From Edaphochlamys debaryana (lineage: Eukaryota; Chlorophyta; Chlorophyceae; Chlamydomonadales), in assembly GCA_016858145.1 (NCBI GenBank), contig JAEHOE010000015.1:1-64000 (forward strand): 64,000 nt of DNA. The letters are read 5' to 3'. The notes below the pieces were generated by a model. That model searched no databases. It was given only the letters and a program-made list of their open reading frames with translations, and was not told where the DNA came from. This document shows positions 63,145 through 64,000 of this stretch, in pieces. The position numbers and the translations under genes were made by a program. Numbering within the stretch: position 1 is the first letter of the stretch; each line of letters begins with the position of its first letter.

Positions 63145-64000
63145 TGGCAGACTGACGGTTTACCGTCGCTGATCATGATCTGGTTACTTACGGCTGAACC
63201 GTCAGAGCAACGTGATCTGGGGCAGCTAGCGAATCTCGCCGCGCCTTCGCGGCTGTAACATGCCTATGGCATGCTGATAACAGTGCCTGGACCCCCGACC
63301 CCGTACGGCATCGAACGGCGACGCCCTTGGCCGCGACCGTCCGCCGGCGGCCACGGCAAGCACAGCGCAAGGTGATCTGTGCCCCGCGACCACGCCCCTC
63401 ACGCCCAGACTGCATCCCCTAAGCCTATGACATGCCTTAAGGTAAGCCGCAACAGCGGCGACCGGGCGGCGGTCGTGGGCGACATGATTCCGAGCCCCGG
63501 ACTCCACTCCCCTTGGCCAGATCACGCACCGTGCCCACGGTACCATGATCTGGCCTGGGGAGGCCCGCCGCAGCGCGCCCTCCCCGACCCGACCGCCCCA
63601 ATCCCTTCCCCTAACATAGGCGCACCTCTTGCCACCCACTGCCGTACAGGTGCATGCCGTACAGCACTGCAGGCGGTGCACACGCCCTCCACCTCCACGC
63701 TCCCACAGCTCCCGCTGCCCGCCGCTTGCCAGGAAACAGGTGGGACCTGGCCGAGCGGCCTCAGGGGGCCTCGGGGGAAGGTCGGGGACTGAGCACAGCC
63801 GGCGGCGACCGGGCGGCTGTCCTGGGCGACACGAATCCGAGCCTCGGACTCCGCTCCCCCTCCCCCAGATCACGCACCGTGCCCACGGTACCATGATCTG
63901 GCCTGGGGAGGCCCGCCGCAGCGCGCCCTCCCCGACCCGACCGCCCCAATCCCTTCCCCTAACATAGGCGCACCTCTTGCCACCCACTGCCGTACAGGTG
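63145..64000. repeat. palindrome-rich repeat element, cut by the window end
   Basis: A left part contains ACTGACGGTTTACCGTC and TGATCATGATCTGG, resembling the end of the element at 54829. A direct repeat then follows: about 63453-63650 is repeated at about 63799-64000 (period about 346 bp), both with GGTACCATGATCTGGCCTGG and GCGCACCTCTTGCCACCCAC. The second copy runs off the window, so the unit number is unknown. Confidence 0.65.

Overview
The window looks like nuclear DNA of a GC-rich unicellular eukaryote, most likely a chlorophyte (volvocalean or chlorophycean) green alga. The reasons are strong GC bias, many short GT-AG introns (about 70-300 bp) that restore reading frame when removed, an L1-type LINE with an APE endonuclease and a C-terminal CCHC region, a Helitron, abundant minisatellites and a MYB-type regulator. 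There are no bacterial operons, rRNA, tRNA or CRISPR arrays that I can recognise. The species is inference; no marker gene settles it.

Layout. From 0.1 to 5.0 kb lie two minus-strand paralogues of a leucine-rich-repeat type, the first with an F-box-like N-terminus. From 5.5 to 20.8 kb lies a cluster of intron-containing orphan genes (minus-strand genes at 5533-7020, 7320-8722, 8787-10750, 14412-17667, 18616-19845 and 19935-20750). Several end in acidic or basic, nuclear-looking tails. Embedded in this cluster, and divergent from its neighbour across only 156 bp, is a ten-exon plus-strand gene (10907-13456). It carries a nucleotidyltransferase-fold domain of the type I know mainly from giant viruses and some fungi. 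From 20.8 to 24.9 kb there is repeat-bearing non-coding DNA. At 24961-26885 is a two-exon F-box/ankyrin-like gene. From 26.9 to 29.4 kb I see no gene.

The middle of the window is mobile DNA. An autonomous Helitron occupies at least 29411-41145 on the minus strand. It has an OTU-type protease domain and three AT-hooks at its N-terminal end, then a charged and cysteine-rich middle, an HUH Rep nuclease with two tyrosines, and a Pif1-like helicase. Splice phases that I could check suggest one long intron-rich gene. From 41.2 to 46 kb are non-coding repeats, including a 540-bp MITE with 10-bp target duplications and a pair of perfect 54-bp inverted repeats. A LINE runs on the minus strand from 51750 to about 46.0 kb. 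Its ORF1 is split by a tandem pair of about 409-bp elements with short inverted termini; removing them restores ORF1 exactly. Its ORF2 carries a proline-rich minisatellite and a terminal frameshift.

A four-exon MYB-domain gene (52322-54731, minus) follows. Next is a 2.9-kb non-autonomous element with long terminal inverted repeats and an internal 182-bp satellite (54829-57714). The last 6 kb hold minisatellites, a retroelement-like relic and the start of what may be a second, related palindrome-rich repeat element running off the window end.

The most interesting items are the OTU/AT-hook Helitron, the introner-like double insertion in the LINE, the virus-like nucleotidyltransferase gene and the orphan gene cluster around it.
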